NCBI RefSeq assembly: GCF_030814995.1
Contig: NZ_JAUSVX010000013.1
Location: 174,100-238,099 of the forward strand
Length of the DNA: 64,000 nucleotides
DNA from: Labrys wisconsinensis
GTDB taxonomy: Bacteria; Pseudomonadota; Alphaproteobacteria; Rhizobiales; Labraceae
Reading direction: 5' to 3'
Positions 33,083 to 40,242 of the stretch are shown one piece after another; positions within the stretch are counted from its first letter, which is position 1, and the number at the start of each line of letters is the position of its first letter. Position numbers and translations under genes: made by a program. The notes under the pieces are model-generated. The model saw only the letters and a list, made by a program, of their open reading frames with translations. It had not been told where the DNA came from and searched no databases.

Positions 33083-34309
33083 ATGGAAGTGGCATCCTGG
33101 GCGATGCCCACGCAGGGCTCCCTGCAGTGGATCATCGCCGGCAACCGCTTCGGCGCTCATCGCTCAGTCACGACCGGCTCCCCCGGCCGCAAGATGATGA
33201 GCGGGCGCCTGCACAAATCGCCGCCGGTGGACCTGCAGCGGCTCGCCGTCGTCTATCCCTGGTATGTGGTCGACACCGAGCTCGGCGAGCTGACCGTGGG
33301 AGGTGCGGCGACAGTGTCCGCCGGCCTCGAGGCGCCCCTCGGATCTGCGCCGGGTCCCTACCGGGCATTCCGGTTCGGCAGCGGCTACACCGGGATGCTG
33401 ACGGACTACCAGACGCTTCGGAGCGATCCTAGCGGCGTCAGACTGCCGGCTTCGTCCCTCTACCGCCTCCGCTCCTATTGCGCTGCGGCGGGCCTCTCGG
33501 TCTTCGGCCGGCCGGGGCTCGGCGGCGCCGGCGGCTCGATGTCCGCTTACGGGGGCGCAGTCGACTGCAGCGCGCTGTCCTCGTCCGGCACCGACCTGAC
33601 GCAGGTCGGCACCGCGATCGCTGCGTACACCAACGACCTCGCCTTCGAGCCCGTCCTCATCGGCGAGACGACGGCGGCCATCGACAGCTGGATGATCGTC
33701 GGCGACAGTATCTCGGACGGCGCCGGGGAGCTCGGCATCCCGTCCGGCACTCCCGCCGGCGCCGGCGACCCCTATGGCAATGCCGGCTATGCCGAGCGCG
33801 CCTTCGGCATCAGGGATGTGCCCTATGTCAATCTGAGCAAGCCGGGGGCGACGGCCAAGGTTTGGACCGCTGGCGGCGAGCGGCGGATCGGTTACTTCCA
33901 GCAGTTCTGCAATCGGGCGCTCCTCGCCCTCGGCCGCAACGACCTCGGCGTGGATGGAGCCGACGCGATCATCGCCTTTATCGAGACGATGTACCGAAAG
34001 CTCGTTCGGGACATGGACACATGGGTCTGTACCATCGTGCCGTCCGTCATCACGACCGATGGCGGAGCGAGCTTGGCGGGCCAGACCCCACAGCCCTACG
34101 ACGGCGACCGGCGGGCGGTGAACGCCTGGATCCGCAGCGGAGCCGTCATCCCGGCGAACCGTGTCTTCGACCTCGAGGCCGCTGTCCGCGACACCAGCAC
34201 CGGCCAGATCCTCTGGCGTGTCGACGGCGGCCCCTGGTGCTCTGACGGACTACATCCAACGCAGATAGCCCACACCGCCGCCGGGATCGCCCTGGCGGCG
34301 CTTATCTAG
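33083..34309 (+). CDS. SGNH/GDSL-type hydrolase (putative polysaccharide esterase)
   Basis: A 408-residue protein with the SGNH catalytic blocks in its C-terminal half: block I MIVGDSISDG with Ser209, block III-like GRND at 284-287, and block V DGLH with Asp388 and His391. The first ~190 residues are beta-rich and may be an attachment or binding domain. There is no signal peptide, consistent with a virion-borne enzyme. A deacetylase or esterase acting on host capsule or LPS during adsorption is the likeliest role; substrate unknown. It directly follows a fibre-tip-like gene. Confidence 0.85.
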   Translation: MEVASWAMPTQGSLQWIIAGNRFGAHRSVTTGSPGRKMMSGRLHKSPPVDLQRLAVVYPWYVVDTELGELTVGGAATVSAGLEAPLGSAPGPYRAFRFGSGYTGMLTDYQTLRSDPSGVRLPASSLYRLRSYCAAAGLSVFGRPGLGGAGGSMSAYGGAVDCSALSSSGTDLTQVGTAIAAYTNDLAFEPVLIGETTAAIDSWMIVGDSISDGAGELGIPSGTPAGAGDPYGNAGYAERAFGIRDVPYVNLSKPGATAKVWTAGGERRIGYFQQFCNRALLALGRNDLGVDGADAIIAFIETMYRKLVRDMDTWVCTIVPSVITTDGGASLAGQTPQPYDGDRRAVNAWIRSGAVIPANRVFDLEAAVRDTSTGQILWRVDGGPWCSDGLHPTQIAHTAAGIALAALI

Positions 34310-34487
34310 AGAAGTGCGGTAGGCCAAGAGCGACGAGCTCAAGCTGGCCGATCTCAATGGCCCTTGTGATCGCCGCGAAGGTATCCGGCATGCCCGCATC
34401 CCGAGCGGCCTCCATGGCCTGCGCGAGGAGACGCAGCGGCGTCTCTGCCGAATTGATGTCGAAAATAGGAATCCCGTCGTCGTCCAT
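34302..34487 (-). CDS. Small hypothetical protein on the reverse strand
   Basis: A 61-residue acidic protein (MDDDGIPIFDINSAETPL ...) with GAGG 7 bases before its ATG. Its end overlaps the end of the SGNH gene by 8 bases. Predicted mostly helical from residue 17 onward. No known motif. The good ribosome binding site and sensible composition support it, but the case is modest. Confidence 0.5.
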   Translation of the reverse strand: MDDDGIPIFDINSAETPLRLLAQAMEAARDAGMPDTFAAITRAIEIGQLELVALGLPHFSR

Positions 34488-34769
34488 TGATCTGCCTCAG
34501 CCCCGCTGACGACGCTACCGCCACCGCTGGTCGAGTTCAACCAGTCACTTCCCGCCCGCCGGGCGGCTGGTCCGCCGTGCGGGGCGGCCGATATTCCTGG
34601 GCGTCTACGGGACCTGGGCCGGCGTTCTTCGAGGGCTTTAGCGGCGAGTGACGGCAACGCACCGGCGGCCTGGGCCCAGTTTGACGACCTACAACCATTG
34701 CCTGTTGGCCGATCGCGGCTAAACTGACCGCGGGTAGGCTGGGTTCAATGGGCTGGGAAATTTTAGCGT
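34488..34769. other. Intergenic region before the GSCFA gene
   Basis: No gene or repeat seen. Near the right end TTGCCT (34698) and TAAACT (34719) form a weak promoter-like pair with short spacing, possibly for the GSCFA gene. Together with the reverse-strand small gene it separates the SGNH and GSCFA genes by 460 bases, so the GSCFA cassette is probably transcribed on its own. Confidence 0.4.
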
Positions 34770-36014
34770 ATGGTCACGAAGCGGAGACTTACGTCTCGGC
34801 CGACGCCTGTCATGCGTCCGCGAGACACGATGGTCGATTTCGCCCTGGACGGCGAGACGAAGAAGATGTCGGCCACCTTCTACAGGGGCGAGACGGTCAA
34901 TTTCTACCCGCAGGACAGCAGCTTCGACCGCGATGACGCGGTGGTGACGTATCTCGCCAAAGGACTGATGCCGCCAGAGCCGATGATCGGCCCGGACACG
35001 GTGACGGTAGCCTTCGGCTCGTGCTTTGCGGCGCACATGTCGAACCACCTGAGCAATCTCGGCTTCAACGTCCCAACCAAAGGAGAGGCGCGCGCCTACA
35101 TCTCGACGATGGGCGATGGCATCGTGAACACCTACGCGATCCGGCAGCAGTTCGAATGGGCTTGGCAGGGACGCGTGCCCGAGGTGCCGCTCTGGCACGG
35201 CTATGACGGGAAGGAGTTCGGCTATGACGAGGAGGTGCGAGAGCAGACCCGTCGCATCTTCGATTCGGCGGAGGTGTTCATCCTGACGCTGGGGCTCTCC
35301 GAGATCTGGTACGACGAGCCGACCGGCGAGGTGTTCTGGCGGGCGGTGCCGACCAACCGGATTGATCCATCGCGACACAAGTTCCGCAACACCAGTGTCG
35401 GCGAGAACGTCGCCAACCTGGAGGCCATCTACAGCCTCATCCGCCAGCACCAGCCGGATGCCACGATCGTTTTCTCGCTTTCGCCGGTCGGCCTGACGGC
35501 GACTTTCCGGGGCATCCCCGGCATCGTGGCGAACTCCGTCTCGAAGGCGACGCTGCGGGCCGCTCTTGACGAGTTCACGCGCCATCACGCGGGCGACCGC
35601 AACCTCTTCTATTTCCCCAGCTATGAGGTCGTGACCACCTGCTTCGAGCGCCCGTTCATCGACGATCGGAAGCACCCGCATTGGACAGCGGTCGACTTCA
35701 ACCTGACGCTGTTCGAGCGCTATTTCTGCCAGACCGGCATGACGGATGCGGACCTCCTGACGGCGTGGCGGGCGGCTCGAGCCGAGGATCGGCGCCTCGC
35801 CCAGATGACCAGCGTCGAGGCGCAGGCCGCCTTCCAGCGGCAATCGGACGAGCGCTCCGAGGAGATGCGCCGCTTGCATGCGGAGGCCAAGGCAGTGGCT
35901 GAACAGAAGCGGGTTGAGTTGATGCAGCAGCGAGAAGCCGAACGCCAAGCCCGGCTCGACGCGCATAAGGAGCGCCTGGAAGCGCGCCGGCGGTCGGCCG
36001 GCACCGCCGGCTGA
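34770..36014 (+). CDS. GSCFA-family protein (SGNH-like surface glycan enzyme)
   Basis: A 414-residue protein with the family-defining AFGSCFAAHM around Gly83-Ala87. LGLSEIWYD near residues 174-182 and DRKHPHWTAVDF (around residues 297-308) provide Asp/His of an SGNH-like active site. The last ~80 residues are a charged coiled coil rich in Arg, Glu and Gln. The start is uncertain: ATG at 34770, 34812 or 34830, none with a strong ribosome binding site. GSCFA genes usually occur in bacterial surface-polysaccharide loci. Here it is inside a prophage, convergent with a methyltransferase gene, and may alter host surface glycans (lysogenic conversion) or be a tail enzyme. Confidence 0.8.
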   Translation: MVTKRRLTSRPTPVMRPRDTMVDFALDGETKKMSATFYRGETVNFYPQDSSFDRDDAVVTYLAKGLMPPEPMIGPDTVTVAFGSCFAAHMSNHLSNLGFNVPTKGEARAYISTMGDGIVNTYAIRQQFEWAWQGRVPEVPLWHGYDGKEFGYDEEVREQTRRIFDSAEVFILTLGLSEIWYDEPTGEVFWRAVPTNRIDPSRHKFRNTSVGENVANLEAIYSLIRQHQPDATIVFSLSPVGLTATFRGIPGIVANSVSKATLRAALDEFTRHHAGDRNLFYFPSYEVVTTCFERPFIDDRKHPHWTAVDFNLTLFERYFCQTGMTDADLLTAWRAARAEDRRLAQMTSVEAQAAFQRQSDERSEEMRRLHAEAKAVAEQKRVELMQQREAERQARLDAHKERLEARRRSAGTAG

Positions 36015-36017
36015 TGG

Positions 36018-36662
36018 TCACAGCGGCGGCCTCACGGCTCGCCTGAAGAACAAGAAGAGCCTGTGCGGGGAATGGCTCCGCATCTCCTCGGGCAGGTAGT
36101 TGACCTCCTCGAACAGCGCGACGAACTCCGAAACCTTGAGGTCGTTTACCCAACCGCCGCGGCGGCGCTGCTGGATCTGGTCGGGTGCATTGTTCGTCGC
36201 GGCATAGCTGCACACGACATAGCGATAGGTCTTGATCAAGACCGCGATCAGCCGGCGCAGGTCGAGGACATATTCGAGCGAGCCGCTGAAGAAGCCGACG
36301 TCACCAGGTGGGAGTGGCGGGGGCGGCGAGGCGTTCAGATCGATGACGACCGTATCCGCCCCCCGTGGGGCGACGTCGACCGGCACGTAACGCAGGGTCG
36401 GCGGCAGCATGCTCCGCAGCGCCATGGTGCCGCAGCCGATGTCGACCACCGTCTTGATTTTGTCCGGCAGCATGGCGGCGAGCTTGCGCGTGCGCTCGTC
36501 CCATGCTGGCGCGAAGACCGCATTGCTGGACCAACGAGCGATGTCGGAGACGCCCTCCGCCTTCATCCGCTCGACGTAGCGCGCATAGATCTCGACCTCG
36601 TCCGGACTTAGCGGCTCCCCGGCCGCCAAGCGTGCCAGCGCCGTTTTCTCCTGCTCGTCCAT
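36018..36662 (-). CDS. Class I SAM-dependent methyltransferase-like protein
   Basis: A 214-residue protein whose start is placed at 36662 because GGAGGGG precedes the ATG; an upstream in-frame start would add 41 residues. Motif I VVDIGCG is at residues 72-78, followed by the acidic strand end YVPVDVAP, and a motif IV-like segment DVGFFSGSLEYV. The N-terminal helix and C-terminal half are typical for small-molecule or glycan methyltransferases. It is convergent with the GSCFA gene (3 bases apart), so the two form an accessory cassette between fibre and lysis genes. Substrate unknown; a surface glycan is plausible. Confidence 0.75.
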   Translation of the reverse strand: MDEQEKTALARLAAGEPLSPDEVEIYARYVERMKAEGVSDIARWSSNAVFAPAWDERTRKLAAMLPDKIKTVVDIGCGTMALRSMLPPTLRYVPVDVAPRGADTVVIDLNASPPPPLPPGDVGFFSGSLEYVLDLRRLIAVLIKTYRYVVCSYAATNNAPDQIQQRRRGGWVNDLKVSEFVALFEEVNYLPEEMRSHSPHRLFLFFRRAVRPPL

Positions 36663-36708
36663 CGCCCCTCCGTCCCAGCCGACCTCTAGCACGGCACAGC
36701 CTCTTCCC

Positions 36709-36730
36709 GCCCGCCGCGCGCGGGCTTTTT
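36709..36730 (+). terminator. Intrinsic terminator before the lysis genes
   Basis: GCCCGC-CGCGC-GCGGGC followed by five T residues (36726-36730), a classical rho-independent form reading rightward. It lies between the divergent methyltransferase and endolysin genes and would isolate the lysis genes from transcripts coming from the accessory region. Confidence 0.6.
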
Positions 36731-36750
36731 CATGCCCAACAGGAGCCCCT

Positions 36751-37419
36751 ATGCCCCGCCACGTCACCGATGCCGTCCGCGCCAAGCTCGAGCAGTTCGA
36801 GGGGCTGCGGCTCGCCGCCTACCACGACGCCGTCGGCGTCCTCACTATCGGCTACGGCCACACCGGGTCCGACGTCCGGCCGGGCCTGACGATCGACAGG
36901 GCGCGTGCCGACCAGCTGCTGCGCCAGGACCTCGCCGCGGCCGAGGCGGCGGTCGGACGCCTAGTCAAAGTGCCGCTCACCGACAACCAGTTCGGAGCGC
37001 TCGTGTCCTTCGCCTTCAACGTCGGCGTCGGGGCGTTCCAGGGGTCGACGCTGCTCAGGAAGCTTAACGCCGGCAACTATGACGCCGTGCCCGGCGAGCT
37101 TGCGAAGTGGAACAAGGGCACGGTGAACGGCAAGAAGGTCGCGATCCCCGGCCTGACGAACCGCCGCGCGGCCGAAGCCGGCATCTGGGCGGCCGGGGCG
37201 CAGGTCTCGTCCAACTACGTCGCAGCCGTGCCGGCACCGGCCGGCAGCCTGCTCGCCAAGCCGGAGACGCTCGCCGGCGGCGTGTCCGTGGTCGGCGCCG
37301 TCGCCGGCGCGGCCGGAAATGGCGGGCCGATGGCCTGGGCTCTGGCGGCGGCCGTTGTGCTCGCCGTCGCGGTCGGCGCCTTCTACTTCGTCAAGCGGCT
37401 GCGGGAGAGCGCGTCGTGA
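36751..37419 (+). CDS. Endolysin, T4-lysozyme-like (GH24), with C-terminal membrane anchor
   Basis: A 222-residue muramidase. The catalytic triad E-8aa-(D/C)-5aa-T is exact: Glu17, Asp26 and Thr32 in EGLRLAAYHDAVGVLT. LTDNQFGALVSFAFNVG and GLTNRRAAEAGIW complete the family pattern up to about residue 150. After a linker, residues about 190-210 (MAWALAAAVVLAVAVGAFYF) form a membrane segment followed by basic residues, so the enzyme may be tethered to the inner membrane. AGGAG precedes the ATG at 36751. It overlaps the spanin gene by GTGA. Confidence 0.9.
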   Translation: MPRHVTDAVRAKLEQFEGLRLAAYHDAVGVLTIGYGHTGSDVRPGLTIDRARADQLLRQDLAAAEAAVGRLVKVPLTDNQFGALVSFAFNVGVGAFQGSTLLRKLNAGNYDAVPGELAKWNKGTVNGKKVAIPGLTNRRAAEAGIWAAGAQVSSNYVAAVPAPAGSLLAKPETLAGGVSVVGAVAGAAGNGGPMAWALAAAVVLAVAVGAFYFVKRLRESAS

Positions 37420-37682
37420 GCGCCCTCCTCGGCCTTCTCAACGTCGTGCCGCTGCGGGCGTGGCTCGTCGCGGGCGGCATCGCCGCGGCCGCCCTGGCCG
37501 GCGGCTACGTCATCCACAGCGCCTACCAGCGCGGCCGGGCCGCCGGCGCCACAGTCATCGAGGAGACGAACCATGCGAACGAAAAACGAGCGGACCGGTC
37601 CGGCGATGTGGTGGAGCGCTGCTATGCTGGCGGCGGCCGCTGGGATCGCTTTGAGCGGGTGTGCCTCGGTGCCCGTCAATAA
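37416..37682 (+). CDS. Inner-membrane spanin-like protein (i-spanin, Rz-type)
   Basis: An 88-residue protein starting at GTG 37416, overlapping the endolysin stop. One membrane segment lies at about residues 15-35 (LRAWLVAGGIAAAALAGGYVI), followed by a charged periplasmic part. The lipoprotein gene overlaps its 3' half in another frame, the classical Rz/Rz1 layout. Shorter than lambda Rz (153), but within the range of Rz equivalents. It should link inner and outer membranes with the o-spanin during lysis. Confidence 0.7.
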   Translation: MSALLGLLNVVPLRAWLVAGGIAAAALAGGYVIHSAYQRGRAAGATVIEETNHANEKRADRSGDVVERCYAGGGRWDRFERVCLGARQ

Positions 37683-37800
37683 GCCCTGCGGTGTCGTCAA
37701 CGACAGCTTGCTGGGCGTCGAAGCCACCACGCGCGACGGCGACCGCCGCCTCGCGCTCCACTACGAGCGCGGCCTGGCCGCCGGCTGCTGGCATCGTTGA
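37573..37800 (+). CDS. Outer-membrane spanin lipoprotein (o-spanin, Rz1-type)
   Basis: A 75-residue lipoprotein with signal peptide and lipobox LSGC (lipidated Cys30). Its gene overlaps the i-spanin gene by 110 bases in a different frame. The mature part is short (46 residues), as for Rz1 proteins, though not especially Pro-rich. Its N terminus is basic (MRTKNER). Together with the i-spanin it should disrupt the outer membrane. Confidence 0.78.
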   Translation: MRTKNERTGPAMWWSAAMLAAAAGIALSGCASVPVNKPCGVVNDSLLGVEATTRDGDRRLALHYERGLAAGCWHR

Positions 37801-37812
37801 GGAGTGTGGCCG

Positions 37813-38028
37813 ATGCAGGAGTTCGAGCGGCGCCTGACGACCGTCGAGGTCAAGCTCAAGGATACGGTCGAAGACCTCGACGAGATCAAGGCCGACGTGC
37901 GCGCCATCCGCGATGCGGTCGTCGGCGCCCGCGGTGGCTGGAAGTTGCTCGTCGCGGGCCTCGGGCTTGCGACCGCCGTTGGCGCGGCGATCGGCAGCGT
38001 CCTGCCCTGGCTGCACATCAAGCCGTAG
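37813..38028 (+). CDS. Holin-like protein with coiled coil and one membrane segment
   Basis: A 71-residue protein with AGGAG upstream of ATG 37813. Residues 1-40 are an amphipathic charged helix (KLKDTVEDLDEIKADVRAI) and residues 43-66 a membrane span. This resembles XhlA-type and other small holin or holin-helper proteins found in lysis cassettes. Function is inferred from structure and place after the spanins. Confidence 0.6.
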   Translation: MQEFERRLTTVEVKLKDTVEDLDEIKADVRAIRDAVVGARGGWKLLVAGLGLATAVGAAIGSVLPWLHIKP

Positions 38029-38230
38029 CCGACGACCTCCGCTCCGCGCCAACGAGCTCGGCATGTGCGACCCGGAGAGCCCTGGCGATCTCCTCCCGCG
38101 CCTCGCGCATGCCGGCTTCGTCGGCCAGGTCGAGAGCCTGCTCGAGCAACACGATGACCCGCACGCGGCGGCCGTGGTCGGGGTCTGGCGGCTGTTCCCG
38201 CTCGGTCGGCGGCGGATGTTGTATCGGCAT
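38018..38230 (-). CDS. Small hypothetical protein on the reverse strand
   Basis: A 70-residue protein (MPIQHPPPTEREQPPDPDH ...), helical from residue 20 with a VIVLLEQALDLADEAGM segment, the type of short helical protein common in alphaproteobacteria. It overlaps the holin-like gene end by 11 bases. It begins 38 bases from the LexA-type box, so it could be transcribed divergently from the same control region. Not recognised. Confidence 0.45.
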   Translation of the reverse strand: MPIQHPPPTEREQPPDPDHGRRVRVIVLLEQALDLADEAGMREAREEIARALRVAHAELVGAERRSSATA

Positions 38231-38267
38231 GCGCCATCATCGCTCGTCCGAGGCTCAGCCGCACCGT

Positions 38268-38282
38268 GAACGAAGTGAGAAC
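38268..38282. promoter_or_regulatory. LexA-type SOS box (GAAC-N7-GAAC)
   Basis: GAACGAAGTGAGAAC fits the alphaproteobacterial LexA operator GTTC-N7-GTTC (read on the other strand: GTTCTCACTTCGTTC). It lies 76 bases before the first gene of a plus-strand set ending in a SRAP gene, itself named for association with the SOS response. The match is by inspection; LexA binding is inferred. Confidence 0.65.
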
Positions 38283-38357
38283 AAATGACTCGACTCGTCC
38301 CCTGGACTGGGTTTAGCCTCTCGGCATGCCGCCCATCTGAGCGAGAGGACCTGGGCC

Positions 38358-38564
38358 ATGATGTACGACAAAAATGCGTTGGACCGATGCATCCAGATCG
38401 CCCTGCAGCACAGCGGCGGCGACCCGATGCGAGCCCTTGAGTCGGTCATGCTGCTCAACGTCAAGATGCAGGCCGAGCTCGACGACTGCCGGGAGGACAT
38501 CACAGCGCTCCAGACGCTGTTGCAGGTCTACGGCACGGATCAGCCGTTGGCGCGGGTCAGCTAG
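38358..38564 (+). CDS. Small helical protein, first of three related genes
   Basis: A 68-residue protein with GAGAGGA upstream. The segment HSGGDPMRALESVMLLNVKMQAELDD matches the two following proteins in the pattern GGDxxxAxxxL then a helix with an acidic end. Predicted all-helical. It is the first gene after the LexA-type box. Function unknown. Confidence 0.65.
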   Translation: MMYDKNALDRCIQIALQHSGGDPMRALESVMLLNVKMQAELDDCREDITALQTLLQVYGTDQPLARVS

Positions 38565-38581
38565 TCAGCGGAGAAGCCTAG

Positions 38582-38821
38582 ATGATGCTCAGCCCCGTGG
38601 AGCAGCGGCGGCGCGCCGAGGTGCGCGACGAGCTCGGAGAACAAGCCCAGAAGCTGGCGGATGCCTATGTCCAGTCCGCCGGCGGTGACGTTGACAAGGC
38701 CATGCTGCGCCTCGCCAAGGTTGCCACGTTGCTGACAGCCGAGATCGGTGCGTACCGCGAGGGCCGCATGACGCCTCAGCTCTCGCGCGTCTTCGAAGAC
38801 CAGCGTCGCCAGGTCCGCTGA
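38582..38821 (+). CDS. Small helical protein, second of three related genes
   Basis: A 79-residue protein with the related segment SAGGDVDKAMLRLAKVATLL followed by TAEIGAYREGRM. It starts at ATG-ATG with a weak ribosome binding site and its last base is shared with the next start (TGATG). Helical and charged. It seems to derive from the same ancestor as its neighbours by duplication. Confidence 0.65.
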   Translation: MMLSPVEQRRRAEVRDELGEQAQKLADAYVQSAGGDVDKAMLRLAKVATLLTAEIGAYREGRMTPQLSRVFEDQRRQVR

Positions 38822-39045
38822 TGGACCGGGAAGCCGCGCTGCTGGAGGCCAGTGTCCAGCAGACGATCGCCGATTGCGGCGGTGACCCGGTGGCGGCCGT
38901 CCGCGCGCTGATCGTCGCCAACACGCAGATATTGGCCGATTTCGAAAACCTTAAGGGCGAAATCGCACGCCTGACCTCAGCCGTTTCTCCAGGGTACATG
39001 CGCAGCAAATTCCGGCGGGGGGCGTCCGGTGGTAGCGGCCCGTGA
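38821..39045 (+). CDS. Small helical protein, third of three related genes
   Basis: A 74-residue protein with the related segment CGGDPVAAVRALIVANTQIL followed by ADFENLKGEIARL. Overlaps the second gene by one base. The C-terminal 15 residues are basic and Gly/Ser-rich and differ from the others. Function unknown. Confidence 0.65.
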   Translation: MDREAALLEASVQQTIADCGGDPVAAVRALIVANTQILADFENLKGEIARLTSAVSPGYMRSKFRRGASGGSGP

Positions 39046-39334
39046 TGGTGTGCCTCAGACCGCGGCTGAGGCTGAAAGCTGGGGTTGGAAGTGGTTGCTT
39101 GTCAGGTGTCTGCCGTGCAATCGGAGTGTCTGTATCGGGCTCGACGACATCCAAGGGCAACGGCGGCTCACACCCCTCGCCGTGTTCGCGAAGAAGCTCT
39201 ATTGCCAAAAGTGCAAATCGAAGGAGCTGGAGTTCGAACTCGGAACGCACGATTATCGGGCAGGCACGCCAACGGTGCACGAGCGTCCCATCATGTTCCG
39301 GGGCTACGAGACAGTCCGCCCGCCGCGAGGATAG
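39029..39334 (+). CDS. Zinc-ribbon-like protein
   Basis: A 101-residue protein with two CxxC pairs about 30 residues apart (RCLPCNR and YCQKCK), fitting a zinc ribbon. Aromatic-rich N-terminal part (SWGWKWLLV). Start uncertain: GTG 39029 or GTG 39047. It lies between the small triplicate genes and the SRAP gene, only 2 bases before the latter's start region, so it is probably in the same operon. Possibly DNA-binding. Confidence 0.6.
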   Translation: MVAARDGVPQTAAEAESWGWKWLLVRCLPCNRSVCIGLDDIQGQRRLTPLAVFAKKLYCQKCKSKELEFELGTHDYRAGTPTVHERPIMFRGYETVRPPRG

Positions 39335-39336
39335 CC

Positions 39337-40017
39337 ATGTGCAACCTCTACAGCCTCACCACCACCCAAGCCGCGCTCCGGGCGCTGCGGAAGGCCATCC
39401 GGGACCAGCTCGGCAATCTGGACCGGATGCCGTCGATCTTCCCGGACGGCTTCGCTCCGGTGATCCGAAATACCCCGGACGGCGAGGAACTGATCCGGAT
39501 GCGCTGGGGCTTCCCGCCGGTCGCCGGGCCGCTGGTCACCAACGTGCGCAATGTCAGTTCCGGCTATTGGCGCCCGTGGCTCAAACCGGCGCAGCGCTGC
39601 CTCGTGCCTGCCAACGCCTTCTGCGAATACGACGAGCAGAACAAGAAACGCCCGACCTGGTTCGCCTTGGACGAATCGCGCCCGACATTCTGCTTCGCGG
39701 GCATTTGGAGGCCCTGGAGCGGGGTCCGGGGAACGAAGGCCAATCCCGTTGAGGGCGAGCATCTGCTCTACTCGTTCCTGACGTGCGAGCCGAACGACAT
39801 CGTGGCGCCCGTCCACCCGAAGGCCATGCCGGTCCTGCTCACGACCGAAGAAGAGCGCGAGACCTGGATGACGGCGCCTGCCGAGGAGGCCCTGCAGCTG
39901 CAGCGTCCGCTCTCAAATGATGCGCTGAAGATCGTCGCGACTGGGAAGCGCAGCGACGGCGACGTTCCAGATCTGCCGCCAGCCGCGCCGCCGCCAGCGC
40001 AGACGTCGCTGTTCTGA
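39337..40017 (+). CDS. SRAP/HMCES-family protein (abasic-site DNA-protein crosslinker)
   Basis: A 226-residue protein of the SOS-response-associated peptidase family, which forms a covalent link with abasic sites in single-stranded DNA. Catalytic Cys2 is present (MCNLYS), as are Glu97 in NAFCEYDE and His160 in HPKAMP, with RMRWGFPP in between. The ATG at 39337 is chosen because Cys must be residue 2 after Met removal; the longer open frame is excluded. It closes the putative LexA-controlled operon and may protect phage DNA. Confidence 0.9.
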   Translation: MCNLYSLTTTQAALRALRKAIRDQLGNLDRMPSIFPDGFAPVIRNTPDGEELIRMRWGFPPVAGPLVTNVRNVSSGYWRPWLKPAQRCLVPANAFCEYDEQNKKRPTWFALDESRPTFCFAGIWRPWSGVRGTKANPVEGEHLLYSFLTCEPNDIVAPVHPKAMPVLLTTEEERETWMTAPAEEALQLQRPLSNDALKIVATGKRSDGDVPDLPPAAPPPAQTSLF

Positions 40018-40153
40018 GCCGCCGGCGCTTCGGAGGTCTGCCGGGATGGCGGAGCGCGGAGGCTTTCCGGCGCATACGGCTGCTCCATCCCTGGATCGGG
40101 GTGACGGAACTGGGCTGGAAACGAGATCCGAACAACGTCAGCTAGTTGGGTGT

Positions 40154-40200
40154 GCTTCCCAAGCTGAATGTCGTGGGTTCGATTCCCATCGCCCGCTCCA
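40154..40200 (+). other. attR: 3' half of a tRNA-Gly(CCC) gene
   Basis: The 3' half of a tRNA is complete from the anticodon loop TTCCCAA (40156-40162, anticodon CCC) through 3' anticodon strand GCTGA, T-arm GTGGG-TTCGATT-CCCAT (40173-40189), acceptor strand CGCCCGC and TCCA to 40200. The 5' half (expected acceptor start GCGGGCG) is missing and replaced by phage sequence. This is what integration into the 3' end of a tRNA leaves at the far end of a prophage. Confidence 0.8.
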
Positions 40201-40242
40201 GTTCCTCAGCAAGATCAGTGACTTGCTCGTCCGTGTCGGCCT

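Larger units (their letters stand above)
1..40200. mobile_element. Prophage, right-hand part (lambda-like head, Mu-like contractile tail)
   Basis: Everything from position 1 to the tRNA-Gly fragment at 40154-40200 is phage-type: replication, packaging, head, tail, fibre, lysis and accessory genes, nearly all on the plus strand with start-stop overlaps. The right limit is set by the attR-like tRNA 3' half, after which gene content becomes chromosomal. The left limit, integrase, repressor and attL are outside the window. No transposase and no Mu-type ends are visible, so despite Mu-like tail genes this element looks site-specifically integrated. No inactivated structural gene was seen, so it may be functional; whether it can excise cannot be judged without the left end. 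Confidence 0.93.
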
